Below are positions 32,201 to 44,300 of a DNA stretch of 64,000 bases, piece by piece (the stretch's first letter is position 1; every line of letters begins with the position of its first letter). A program made the position numbers and the translations under genes. The notes below the pieces were generated by a model. That model saw only the letters and a program-made list of their open reading frames with translations, was not told the DNA's origin and did not search any database. The stretch spans positions 6,572,001 to 6,636,000 of the forward strand of contig JAVTVJ010000068.1 in NCBI GenBank assembly GCA_034509425.1, in the 5' to 3' direction. The DNA comes from Eopsaltria australis (Eukaryota > Chordata > Aves > Passeriformes > Petroicidae).

Positions 32201-35044
32201 AGTTCAGGAAGACCCTGAGCTGATTGTAGCAATACCCTGGAAGAGCAGGATTTGGTTTTTCAGGTTTGTGGGTGGCAGTTTTTTGTTGTTGGTTTTCTTG
32301 GGTTTTTGGTCTTTTTGCCATGCTGTTTTCTTCTGAAAACAGAGGTTATGCAGTTGTGCTTTCCTGTCTCTGTGCCCCCTCTCTCCCACTCAGCCTTGCT
32401 AAGTAATGCTGGACCTTGTCGGCCAACTTCAGTCAAATTTGACAGAGGGGATTTGGGTTCAAAGATATTAATTCCGGCAAATCTTTGCCTGGATGAAAAG
32501 ATCTCTTGTTTCTGCTACAAGCCCTTGGTTGGTGCATTTGTTGTGCAGAGGGATGTGACCCAACAGCCCCTGTGTGAGAAGAGCTTTCACCAGAGCTTGT
32601 GCCTGATGGGACTGCTGAGCTCTACTGCCTTGGGCTTAAAGCACTTGGAGGAGCTTTTGCTCCAGTTTTTCTGGTTTCCTACAAAAGTTAGCCCAAGCAA
32701 GTGAGTAGATAGCAGTGACAGAGTGTCTGTTACCTGTTCAGTGGCATCTCTGTGGAGTGATTGCTGTGCTCCTGGCTGCAGCTGTCTCTGAGCTCTGCTG
32801 CTGCCAAAGACATTGTGCTGCTGGAGATCCAAGTAGGAGAGCAGGCAGGAACTATTGCTTTTACAGAGGCAGTCGTGCTTCAAGAGACAGGAAGTCACAG
32901 TGGAGGGATCTCTTTGGCAGATGCTGAAAGCAGTCACATGCAGGGCTGGTGGCTCTCCTCCTCTTTTAATTTAAAATACCAGTGAATGGGTGTCTCATAG
33001 CACACCTGAAAATTCATCCATGGGACCCAAACTCCTTGGTAACCAAGCTTCTTGCTTCCACTCATATAAATAGACTGTAACAGCTGTGAGCAGACATCTG
33101 GACAAAGCAAAATAAGTGGGTAAAGCTCTGGTGGAATGATGCAATATTTTAAGGAAACAACACACATTTATTTGTTTTCTGTCTGCCTCCCTGCACCTAC
33201 AGCTGTGGTCACTGGACAAGTGACATTGCCCAGAAATGTCTTTTTCAGTGTCTTTACAGCCTATGTATGTAGACAGATTATGTGAAAAAAAGCAAAAATT
33301 TGCTCTGAGTTACACCAGGGTATCTTGTAATTTTCTTAATCCCCATCTGAAATGCCTTTCTGCAGCCTGTGTCTGCATGCACCTTTGTTTAATCTATACA
33401 GTGAAATGACAGATGGGAAGGATGCCCATGTGATGGCTCAGTGTAAACACTCTCTGGTTGTAGTGCGAATGTGGTCTTTAGGAGAAGTAGTGTTTGGTTT
33501 AGCTAGAATTTAATGTGCTTCTTGACAAAAATTGCCGGAAGACCTAAAGCAGTTCCTTCTGCTTGAGAACATATGCATTGCTTCATTAAAGTGCTTTTTC
33601 AAAAGCAGCAAATAAAAAGCTTGCAAACTTGAGTAGCTTAACTTTAATCATCCCAGATGTTGGGTTTCACAGTCAGTTTCTGTTTGGGTTAGATATAAGC
33701 ACCTTTTGGTCAGAGAATGCAATGTTTCCTGCAGCAGGGAACAGTTTTCCTTGGAGTAATGAGAATAGCTTAGTCTACTTGGAATTGAAAAAGAAAAAAT
33801 TGATTTGGGGTATTAAATGTTGGAGAACAAAGTTTTCTGCTTTGCAGGGTGTTCTCATAGTTGCAGTTATAGTTAGTGGAAAAGCTTGCCACCAGCAGTG
33901 TTTGGAGCCCTGCAAATCCAGTTGGCTCACTATTGACTCCTAATTAATGACCCACATTCTCACAGATGCACTGAGGCCTACTGTGATGTGGCTGTACCAG
34001 TGGAAAACAATAGTCATGTATTTCTGACTGTATCTGTCCCATGAATAAAGGACATGAAGTAGTGCCAGGCTATGGTTTCTGTTGGCTGTAACACAGCAAT
34101 TTGGCAGCTTTTGTAGCCAAGGGAGTGTAATTTATAAAATTCAGAGATCTTGATGACAACTGGTCAAGCTGTCTTCAAATACAACATGTTGGGCTTTTCT
34201 CGAGCACGCTTTGTGTATGTAAGGCCCAGTTCTGGCTATAATAGCTGCATAGTTTGAAAAAACAGTTCAAGGCGCAGGGTGAAACCCTTGAAATGGGATG
34301 GAATACAGCCTTTACTCTGACCACACTTATTAATCTCTTTCAATGAAGCCAACATATACCTCTGTTTCTATGAGGAAGCCACTCGAGCTGTATCTGGTGT
34401 CTCTGCTTCCATCAGTGTGATGTGGCTGTGTTTTCCTTTTACCATAGCCTAAAAATGCTCAGTAATATCTCACCAAAGCTGTGATGCTGTGATTGTGGAC
34501 TGCTTCAGGCACCTCCCAGATAGGGCAAGTCCTTAATGTGCACCATGAGGACAGTGTCCTCCAAGGCAATGTCTGTAACTCGTGTTGGTGTAACCTAGTA
34601 TGTTTTACCTGTGTTACATTGGGGTTTACATCTAGAACTGAACTGGGATCTTTTTTCTCTTTGTATAAAACGTATCAGTGATTTAATATGTTTTGAAGTT
34701 ACCTAAATGCTAGAAAGATTAAGTACTTTGCAGTACTTGGGCTCATTGCAGGCAGGTTCTTTAAGCAAGCTTGGGCTGACCATGTGCTTACCTCAGGCTG
34801 TTTTGCTATTCCAGACATTCACCAAAACCTATGCAAGGGTTTTGTCTGTTCTAGTGAAAATTGGGCAATATGTGTGATTTTGTTGATCAATCAAACCTCA
34901 AGAAATGGGAACTTCCTTGAGCTAAGCTACATGAGGAGAAGCTGACCTGGTCCTGTTGATTTTTAGCTCTAATGAAGGGCTCTTCTCTGACTCTGACTAA
35001 ATGGCTGGAAGTGAGAATTGTGTCTGCTTGTGGAAGAGCAGGAT

Positions 35045-35100
35045 AACACACACACACACACATGTGTGTTTGTGAGTGTATATTCATATGCATACACACA
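35045..35100. repeat. CA/TG microsatellite
   Basis: An (AC)n run of about 18 bp is followed by ATGTGTGTTTGTG and further CACACA copies. Alternating purine-pyrimidine sequence of this kind can adopt Z-DNA. Confidence 0.85.
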
Positions 35101-38100
35101 CTCATATTCACAGACTTTTCTAGAGGCTGGGACACTTGCTGTGGTTCAGCCCAGAGCATTTTCCAGAGGGTTTGCCAGCTCTGGCATATGACCATGGATA
35201 GAATTGTTTGCGCATTGTCCTGGCTTTGTTATAAGTGCCAGAGTGATCCCATTGTTTGAATGTGATTTTTGTCAGATGGAATTCTGAGTGAATGAAGCAT
35301 AGTTTGGAGCATTTGGTTATTACTTTTTTGCCTTCTATGTCTGTTCAATGTTTTATGAATGTTTAGCAGAGTCTTTTCACAGCCTCATTGAGTACCTTAT
35401 TGGGCTGCAATGGCCAGGGGTGCTGTTAGCAGTTCCAGCAGGAGCTGTGGCTGTGTATCCTGTACCTGCCAAAGAGCTGCTGGACTTGGGATGAGCAAGG
35501 CAACCAAATCCTAGAACGCTCATCAAAAACATGAATTAAATTTCGCAGGCTTCTGTCACAGATCATCAGTATCAGGAACTTACTCACATGTGCTTTGTGC
35601 ACCTTTTCAAACACTGCCAGAAATGGACCTCTGCAGCTGTTGCCTGCAGCTGTTTATGGTTTAGCTGTAATTTCATAGTACTGTACATGCTGGAGAAACC
35701 AAGATGGGTTATTGACAGCAGGCAGGCTCTGCAGCCAGAGGGAAGGACATTTTATACTATGCCACAGTGTAAATAAGCCCACAAACCCAAACATGGAAAA
35801 GTCATTCTGTTGCTGACAGCTGATTTGTGATTTTTCTTGCCACAAGGATTAGGTGCTGCTTGGAGCTGACTTGCCAGAGGACTACTGTAGTTGGAGTTTG
35901 CTGGATTTTGTTGGGGTATCTCCATGTTGCCGTAGGCCTCACCTTCTGGTGTTTGGGAGAGGGGAATGAATCGTCTAGCCTCTCCTTGCTCCTTCCTATT
36001 TCTCTGTTTCCTCTTCCCCTGACACAGATTTCCAAAGAGAAAAACTGGTTGCTGCATTGTCTGTTGAAAGCTGTTCTTGATTTCTGGCTTGACATTGTTC
36101 TAGAAAGAGATCGATGGAAGCAAAATCGTGCTTATGAAACCTGATAGAGCATGATGTTCTGTACATACTAGTGCCTCTCAAGGGGGCAGAACCTGAAATC
36201 TAGAAAATATGGGGGAATTGAGTAAGCATATGATAATTCAGTGTTGCTTGGGGTGATATAAAGCAGATAGTCAGTATGAATAGGTCTAATAGCTCAGCAT
36301 TTGTAGCGTTGGGGTTCAGTAGGAAAACCATCAGGTAACCAACAGCAAATACTTGTCAAAAGGTCCTTTTGAGGTTTACTCAGCATTTAGATCATGAACA
36401 CAGTGGATTAACCATGTCCATGCATTTTCTGTGTCAATACCCTGCCCTTTTGGTACCCCCTTTGAGATGATAGCGATTTCTGATATGAAGGCTCAATTGC
36501 ACCAACATCCTAAATAAATACCTTCCCAAACCTGTGCTGGCAACAGCCTTGTGCTGAGTATGTCTTATAACCAGAGATCTGCTCTCACCCATGGAGTCAT
36601 TCATGCATGAGTGGGAATTTTTGTACTGGGAGGCATGTGGTCCTCCTGGTTCTGTGGCATCATGTCCCTCTCCTGCCTCAGGTGATGGATGTCAAAATCA
36701 TGGGTTATATGTGGGACAATTAGGCAGCTGATAAGGAGTAAATGCTTTTTTCCTGCTCTGCACCAAGCAGAGATGAGAATGCCCTCTTGGAGCTTCCTGG
36801 TGAAGAGGGACAGGAATAACTACTGAGGGCATTTTGTTTGCTGGACCCCATCAAAGCTTAGAGGGGGTTGAGGAATGAGGATTTCAGGACGTTCAAACTC
36901 TAAGTCTTCTTTTAGATAGAATGGGCTTCCCTTTATGTCCATTTGACATCCAGGACAACTTGTGTCCAGGTGCTCACATGGAAAAAGGTTTAAATCTCCA
37001 AACTGATAACTGCCATTGCACATGTTTTCTGACATATGTATGGCTTTCTTCTCTCTACTTGTGCAACTTTTTATCAGGATGGTTGGGGGCTGAGATAAGA
37101 ACTTGAAAGTCCCCATAAAAGTAACTCAGGCACATCAACTGTTGTTGAGAGCGTGAGCACAGTGCTGCCTCTCCCTGCATCCTTGAGTTTTGTATGAGCC
37201 CAGCTGTGCAGAAAGCAAGAGCTCCTCAGAGGGCTGAATGCCACACTCAGCTCAGAGAATTCACCCTGAATTGACTAATTTTTTCACTTGATGAATGGAG
37301 AAAGTTTGCTTCATGGAGAGAGGAGTATCAAGTCTACTCCACTGAGAAACCCATATACGTAAGATTTTTTTCAATCCCCCACCATCTTAAAGTACCAAAT
37401 AGATACTTTTCCTCTAAGCTCATAGTAGTACTTGTCTTCAAGCATAGGATCATCTCTTAAAATGTGTTGTGTATCAGCAAGGACTGAAATATCTTGCCTG
37501 GAAAAAACCAGATCTAGCTTTTAGAGCAGGGCTCTTCTGTAGGTTGTGCTGATTATTGCTTTGTGCTGCTTGACTGTGATTTTTGGCACATAGTGTCACA
37601 TACCAAATTCCCGAAATAAAATGCTACATGATATTCTAAGAGTTCTTAGGAAGCTTTAAAAAGGGATTTGCCTGCTGAGTGGGTACCTCTTCTGGTGAAG
37701 CCAAATGATGCAGCAGCAATGGTTTAAAAAGAGAAAACTTTAGTCAGCAGATAATTAGTCTTTTTAAATAAGTGCAAGGAGAAAAAAAGAAAACCTTCTA
37801 TCAGACTTGTGTTTGTAGAAGTTGTCAGCAATCCTGCTTTGATTGGAGAGGGTGTGCAGCTCTTCGAATAGTTAAAACATCTGTTGAGCGACGTTGTGAA
37901 ATGCTCGTGTTGGGAACCCCTGATAAGGGGGACTGCTGAGCGCCTGGCTCATAGAGACTCTACAGGCAGCGAGGGCTGCACGAGCTGTGGCCACCGCTTG
38001 TCTTTCCTCCTCCTGGGCAGAGCAAAACATAGGAGACAGCTACTATTTTACATGTGATTTTGCTTTGAGAGGGAGAGAGCAGGAAGTGCCTAGGAAATGG

Positions 38101-38120
38101 TTCATGACAGAAACTTGGAG

Positions 38121-38150
38121 TTTTAAATAGGAGAGAGGAGGAGGAGAGCT
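38121..38150 (+). promoter_or_regulatory. PHEX: Candidate PHEX core promoter: TATA-like box and GAGA-rich stretch
   Basis: TTTTAAATAG (38121-38130) is a TATA-like element. It is followed by a GA-rich run (GAGAGAGGAGGAGGAGAG), about 95-125 bp upstream of the PHEX start codon. No transcription start can be fixed from sequence. There is no clear CpG island, although scattered CpGs occur from about 37,880 to 38,350. Confidence 0.3.
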
Positions 38151-38151
38151 C

Positions 38152-38184
38152 ATGGGCACAGTTTGTGAGCAGTTGAAACACTGA
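38152..38184 (+). other. Short upstream open reading frame before PHEX
   Basis: An ATG at 38152 opens a 10-codon frame ending in TGA at 38182-38184, 61 bp before the PHEX start codon. It matters only if the mRNA starts upstream of it. Confidence 0.3.
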
Positions 38185-38245
38185 CACAACAGCAGCAGGG
38201 GAAAACCAGACTTCTGTGAGAGCAAGCGCGTCCCAAGATATCCAG

Positions 38246-38357
38246 ATGGAAGGAGAGACAGTCCCCGAGACCAGGGGAGCAGCCAGCAAAGCCACTCGGA
38301 TCGCCCTCGGTGTCTTTGTGAGTGGCACTGTTGTGCTTGGCACCGCGCTTTTCTTGG
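38246..38357 (+). CDS. PHEX: PHEX exon 1 (coding part)
   Basis: This part encodes [18 protein letters not shown] and the transmembrane anchor through TALFL, plus the first base of the next codon. Human begins MEAETG and shares TRIAL and the LGT...LFL anchor. The start has G at +4 but C at -3, so its context is only moderate. The donor is GTAAGTGAG. Confidence 0.93.
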
Positions 38358-41300
38358 GTAAGTGAGAGTGTTGGCATTAACGTGAACACAACCCTCCCCA
38401 GCCTGTCTGCTGGGTGCTGGTGTTTGTGCTTCACGATGACTTTTGGTGAAAATCTCAACCTTTTTTTCTTTCCCCCCACTTTATATTTATCCAGAAAGGG
38501 ATAAGTGTCAGTAAAGAAGTTTTTGTTGTGGGAATGCTGGAGCTGGGAGATGCAATGTGAGCTCATGTAATGTTTTGAATGCTGAATTTAAATTTGGGTA
38601 CTCAGTTGAATGTGTTCTGACCAGAATTGGGTTCTTTCACAGGGCAGAGAGAAACAGGTGAGATTATGCTCATCACAGATTCGAAGGTTGTGACCGAAGT
38701 GGAGCAATATTCTCTGTTTCCTGAAAATGAATCTGTGTAGTGCACACATTTTATGGAATCTTTTGGGTTTTCCATCATTTGGTTTTCATTTAGGGCTTGA
38801 CTCAAATTCCTGTAGAAAGCTCCAATAGTGCATATGTGTGCACATTTTTTAGATCTTTCTGTTCTTCTATGATGAATCGCAAAGTTGCCTTTACAAAAGT
38901 AATAAAGAATGCATTTAGGATGAAATTGAAATGTTTTGGTCAGATATATAAGCTGTAACTAGATGCCACAGAAAAGGAATTTGTTTTTCCTCTCCCAGAT
39001 TTAGAATTACCTGTAGATTGGTTTTGTTAGAATATCACTTGAAAGCCTATGTCTATGCTTCTGAAATGATGTGTAGAGATATAAATATGCCCAGAAACTC
39101 CAAGCAGAGAGGAAGCAGTGTTGCATCCTGTAAGAATTTTGCAGAGTTGGATCCTCTTTTGGAATAATTCAGCCCAACATTTTGTTTCTTTAGACCAACA
39201 CAGATTTTCCTAGACTGATGGAAACCTTGCCTCTAAGTGTATCTTTTGCTTTCCTCCAAACCTGTGTGATGTTTTGATCTTGTTTGAGTGGTCTGCTTTG
39301 TTTATAATCACAACATAGAAGACAATGTCAGATTTTCTATAGAATATTTAAAGCACCAGGCTCACTCTTGGGTAGAGTTTTTCTGCTCTAGGGCAAATTC
39401 TGCAACATTTTCAGGCAAATAACTTCTGTGGTACTGATCCCATTCAAGTCAACAAAACTTTTTATAACCATGAGCGAGTTTGAATCATCAAATTTCTGGA
39501 TGAAAAAATAAATTTTTCACTTAGAGAATGCAGTATAAACACAAGGGAGTGATAATGGAGAGACCTTATTTTTTTGCCTGCACTAGATTTGTTTGTTTAT
39601 TGCTTAGAGCAATAAAAGCAATAGACATTTACCACCACAGCTTCTCACAGATAGAACTGCTTTATCCATAGGCCAGGTGTGAAAATTCAAGAAAATATAT
39701 TAATTCTTGCAGACAGTTTTCCAAGTGTGCCTGTGGCATGTTCTGTAGCCAGGGATTAAGTGTCAAAATTTTCATTGGCGTAACTGCTAAGAAAATAAAA
39801 ACGCTGGCCTTGGGTCAACCAAAATGCTTCTAGGATTTGTTTGGATATTGTCTGAAATATGCAACCTAAAGAACAAAGGAAAAGAAGTTAAATTGTTTTG
39901 GTTTAACTTTTTTTTCAGTTAGATGTTTCCATGCTTCATTGTGACATGGTTTTATTTGTAAGTTCGAGCTTAATTTTTTTTTTAGTTTTATTAAACTGTG
40001 AAAATGGACATAATTTTTCCTCTCCATGTGAAACATTTCAGGCACCTCAAAACATTCTTTTTTTCTTCCGTTTTCATTTAGTCTGCAAAACTTGCTGTTT
40101 GTGGTACACCTGAAATCAATTTTCCAGCCTGAGGAGTGAAATGTAGCTTTCTTCTGCTTTCTTCTCATACTTCCTATAAGTCTAAGGAGGGTGTGGGAGA
40201 ATCAGATATTGTTATTTACTGTTCCTTGCTCGTACTGGCTGTGGCCTCACTGTGACTTCAGTGGGAGCTACCAGGGCAGAGGCTCAGCATTGTGGGGTCC
40301 TGCCTGTGACACTCTGGTAGGAGTGGGGGCTGTGACAGGGCAGGAGCCATCTCCTCCTTGGAGGAAGCACATTGCTCTCCAGTTCCCCTGGGTGAGAAGT
40401 CAGGCAGCTTTGAATCTCAATTTGAGAGCCTCTCCTCCTGACCTGGTAGTCCTTTGGGCTTCTCACATCAGAGGAATATTTTCATTATTTGCATCTGTAT
40501 ATTTGTATGCCTTTTCCCTTATGGATTTATTTTTTTAACTCAATTGTGGTGTGTATTTGCTTGAAAATCTGGAAACAGTCTTATCAAGAAAGAAGCTAGG
40601 ACACTGAGGGTTATAACCATGACTTTGAGTAATAATGTCATGATTAGTTTTCTTAACAATAAAAAGGCAAGAGAACAAAACTGCAGTTTTTTCTGTCAAA
40701 ATTAGCTGTTACTTAAAATGGAAATGTTACTGCCAAAAATTTGTTCTAATGATAAAATTGTAAGTTTCCCAGTTGAAATGGTATTTTGCTTTCGTTTATA
40801 AGTATAAAAAACACAAGGGCTGCTTCAGGTTAAGAATTAAATGATGTCTGGGCTTTTCCCCCCTTCCTCTGCTTTGTTAAGAAAAAAAGTTTAGCAAACA
40901 TTCAAGACCTGGATGTATTCTAAAGGGCTAAATTCTAATCAGGGAAAAAAGTGAGTTGGGAGGAGTGCAACACTTAATTAAAAGGGATGTTATCCATCAT
41001 TTGTAGTTCATATTTGTAGTGGCTGAAAATCAAATTCTGGAGATCTCCACTTCTCTATTCTACTGGTCTTCAATATTCCAATTACAACCTTTGAATGTCT
41101 CAAAATCTTTTGTATTTCTTGGCTAATTTACAAAGGTGGTTGAGGTGTTGTATTTCACTAAACTAATGCAAGCTTTGGAAAAGCTGTCCAGAAATAGTTT
41201 TACATTCTCATTTTCTGAGAAACTTTGATTGAAATCCAGCTATTTCTGTTATTAATTGTCATTGAAATTGTGAGACTGAAAGAGATGAAACAGCTTTATA

Positions 41301-44300
41301 TTCAATTCTAGCTTTAGGACTTTTTATAAAAAAAATTTTCCTGGGCTGAAATGCTATTTCATATTTTTCTATCACTTTTGAACAACATATAACTGCAGCA
41401 GAATTTGCTTTGTAATTATCAGCACTATTAAAGCTATGGTACCATAATATATTCCATTGTTGGATTTTTTTTATTCAGTTTTATTTCCTTTTTTTATTTT
41501 TGCCATGGACTGTTATTAAGATAATGGATATAATGAGACATTTCTTTATGCCTACTGAGCACATCTAGTGAGTAGCATTTCACCTACCCCTTGGGATTCT
41601 CCCTTCCTAATCTCAAGTATCAATTATCTGCATATTTGCTGCCTGAGAGCAGTGTCTGAAATTAGCAATTCCTGTGCTTAAATTTCAGTGGCAGTTGTAA
41701 TACACGTTTTTAAAAGATGAGCAAAATTAACTTACGATTTGGTAGTTCTTCTCAGCAAGGTTTTTGGAAGCAAATGCGGTTACAATACTTTTGGGAGACA
41801 GTTCAGACAGAAACTGGGTTGTACCTTATAAAATACATCTATCCTTGTGCCCATTACAATCTGCTTTATTCCAGGCTGGAATAAGGAGACCCTGGGAGTG
41901 ACCTGTTGGTGCTGGGTTGTGCTAGGCAGTACAGTGCTGCAGCAGGGCAGTGGGAGCCCTACAGCTCAGGGGAGCTGTGGAAACCCTGCAGAGGGTGGTG
42001 AGACTGCTCTGTGCTGCATTTCCAACCATGGAAGGTGCAACCTGGTCTAGTGGAAGGTCCCTGCCCATGGCAGAGCATTGAAATTAGAGGATCTTTAAGG
42101 TCCATTCTAACCTTAGCCATCCTACACTCCTGTGCTTCCCGGCTCTGGAGGATGGTAACAATGCTGAGTTGTTTGTAGTGTGGTGGTGTTCACTGTCAGT
42201 GAGCAGGGCTGGAGTGATGCTGCCCCAGGCACTGTGCAGAGGCAGCCCTTGCTCTGTGCTGCCTATGAGCAAAGAGGGGAAGGAGAAATGGGAGCAGGAG
42301 GGGAAAACTATTTGTACAAGCTGCAGCATTTACTTAATATGCATTCTAAATATTTACTTTATATACATTCTAAGTGCTCTAAATCAATGCAGTCAGATAG
42401 GCACTGGGACCAGAGGCCGCACTGATATTGGAATGATCGAGTACAGAACATTTGGCTGCAGTTGTCAAAATTCATTGCAAATGATCTCATTATGGTTTTC
42501 CATTTTGCAGTTAGCCAAGGTCTTATAAAGTTTCATCTGAAGCAACAGTACTGTTTGACTGCAGAATGCATTGAAGCCGGTAAGCAGCAATTTTATTCTC
42601 TCAATTATATCATGATTGTGGTATGTTAATGAGATATTTATACTATTTAATTTTTCCCATTATACATTTTACTCAGAAAGCTTAATTAATGAGGGAGAAA
42701 CAATGACAAACCCAAACTTTTAAAAATTCACTGTTCAAGTTGCTTAAGTTTTGTTTATTTCGTACAATTAAAATTCAGGTTTTAATTTGGTCTAATGCTA
42801 GTCTATCTAGGTTGACTCAAAGTTTCCCATAGGGGTTATTTTTCTTTTTTTATTAGGAAACAAAATGTTGAGTGACTAGACCTTCTGGTGTATCTTGTTG
42901 CTTTCTTTCCGGTAATCGGAAAACTAGCAAATGAATTGTCGAGCGCAGAGATGCTTTTGTACCAGATCTGGCACACACTTTATGTGATTTTAAATTAAAA
43001 GAGGGTAGATTCAGACTAGTTATATGGAAGAATATTTTCATGGTAAGGGTAGTGAAACATTGGCACAGGTCACCCAGAGAAATTGTGGATGCCCCATTCT
43101 GGAGGTGTTCAATGTCATGTTGCATGAGACTCTGAGCCACCTGGTCTAGTTGAACATGTCCCTGCTTATTGCAGAACGTTGGACTAGGTGAGCTTTAAGG
43201 CTTCCTTCCAACCCAAACTATTCTATGATTTTATGATGAGGTACTGAAAAGCTGCTGAGTCTTGGGCTTGTCAGACTGATCTCTCTCTTACCACATCTCT
43301 TTCACTGGCAATAGAACTGGTGAGGAAGCTGTCATAAAATGGAGCTGAAAATACAATTATCTTTTCCAGTGTATAGTAGATCAGAATTTGATTTTTTTTT
43401 TCTTGTGCGGTATTCAGCTAGAGGTAAATACTGCATAGTTTCAGAAATTCTAATCATAATCTACTTAGTATGTTTTGCTACTAAATTCCTCAGGCAATTA
43501 ATTCTGTCATGGCAACAATGGAGAGCCTGTCTTCAGGTGTCTGGCTCCAGCAGCTCATGTTCATGTATTGCTAAGTTCAGTCATCATTGCTGTATGGCAC
43601 TCAAGAAGACTCATTGCAGATATTTTGTCTTTTTTGTTTGTTTGTTTGTTCCTCGTTAATCATAATTTCTGGACTGCAGCCTTGTGTAATTCTCTGTTTA
43701 GGAAAAAGTGTTCCACAAAATATATGTGGTGTCTTTTTTACAGCTGCTGGTATCCTGAGCAAGATAAATCAATCTGTAGATCCATGTGAGAACTTCTATC
43801 GATTTGCATGTGATGGCTGGATGTATAATAACCCTATTCCTGAAGATATGTCCAACTATGGTGTTTATCCCTGGCTGCGACACAATGTGGACCTCAAACT
43901 AAAGGGTAAACAGAGAAATTTCTAAAAGTATTTGGTTGGCTTGTCACTGTAGCTTGATAATTGGCTGGGTTTGAAATGACCAAAAATCTCCACAGTTCTG
44001 ATCACTGGATAATGTCCAACAGCCAGACTTGATGTTCTCTTTTAAGTACATTTTTCTTTTTTTAAAATTGAAAATCACATAGAGAGATACTGAATTTAAC
44101 ATAAGGGAGGAAGAATAGAAATTCTGGGAACCAGTTAAGAATAAAGATATGAAATGCTACTGATTATGCCAAAAGGAAAAGACAAGGGGATTTAACTCTT
44201 TCCCCCTTGCAGTTGATGGTTAGGCCAGAGTACAGGAGCTCCGCACACACATGTAGGAATGTCCCAAAATCAGTCATCAGTCCAGTGCAGCAGCCTGTCT

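Larger units (their letters stand above)
28161..38100. other. Intergenic, SMS to PHEX, right part
   Basis: About 10 kb with no supported gene. It includes a possible short CR1 tail (about 29186-29216), a T-rich patch at 32270-32320 and the CA/TG microsatellite at 35045-35100. The longest open frame (32252-32704, 150 aa) begins in low-complexity T/G-rich sequence and has no recognisable domain. Confidence 0.6.
38358..42510 (+). other. PHEX: PHEX intron 1
   Basis: A 4.15-kb GT-AG intron with acceptor CATTTTGCAG. It holds a mosaic CR1-like segment near its 3' end (about 41870-42120). A GC-richer patch at about 40,200-40,450 is not assignable. No gene is recognised. Confidence 0.88.

Noticed and set aside
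32252..32704. 150-aa open frame between the two genes
   Set aside because: Starts in T/G low-complexity sequence with a hydrophobic run. No family recognised and no exon-like neighbours.
38150..38566. 138-aa antisense open frame across PHEX exon 1
   Set aside because: It is a shadow of the PHEX coding exon and promoter, with no independent signal.
43587..43925. 112-aa open frame including PHEX exon 3
   Set aside because: Only 43744-43905 is exon. The upstream part is intron sequence read through the acceptor.
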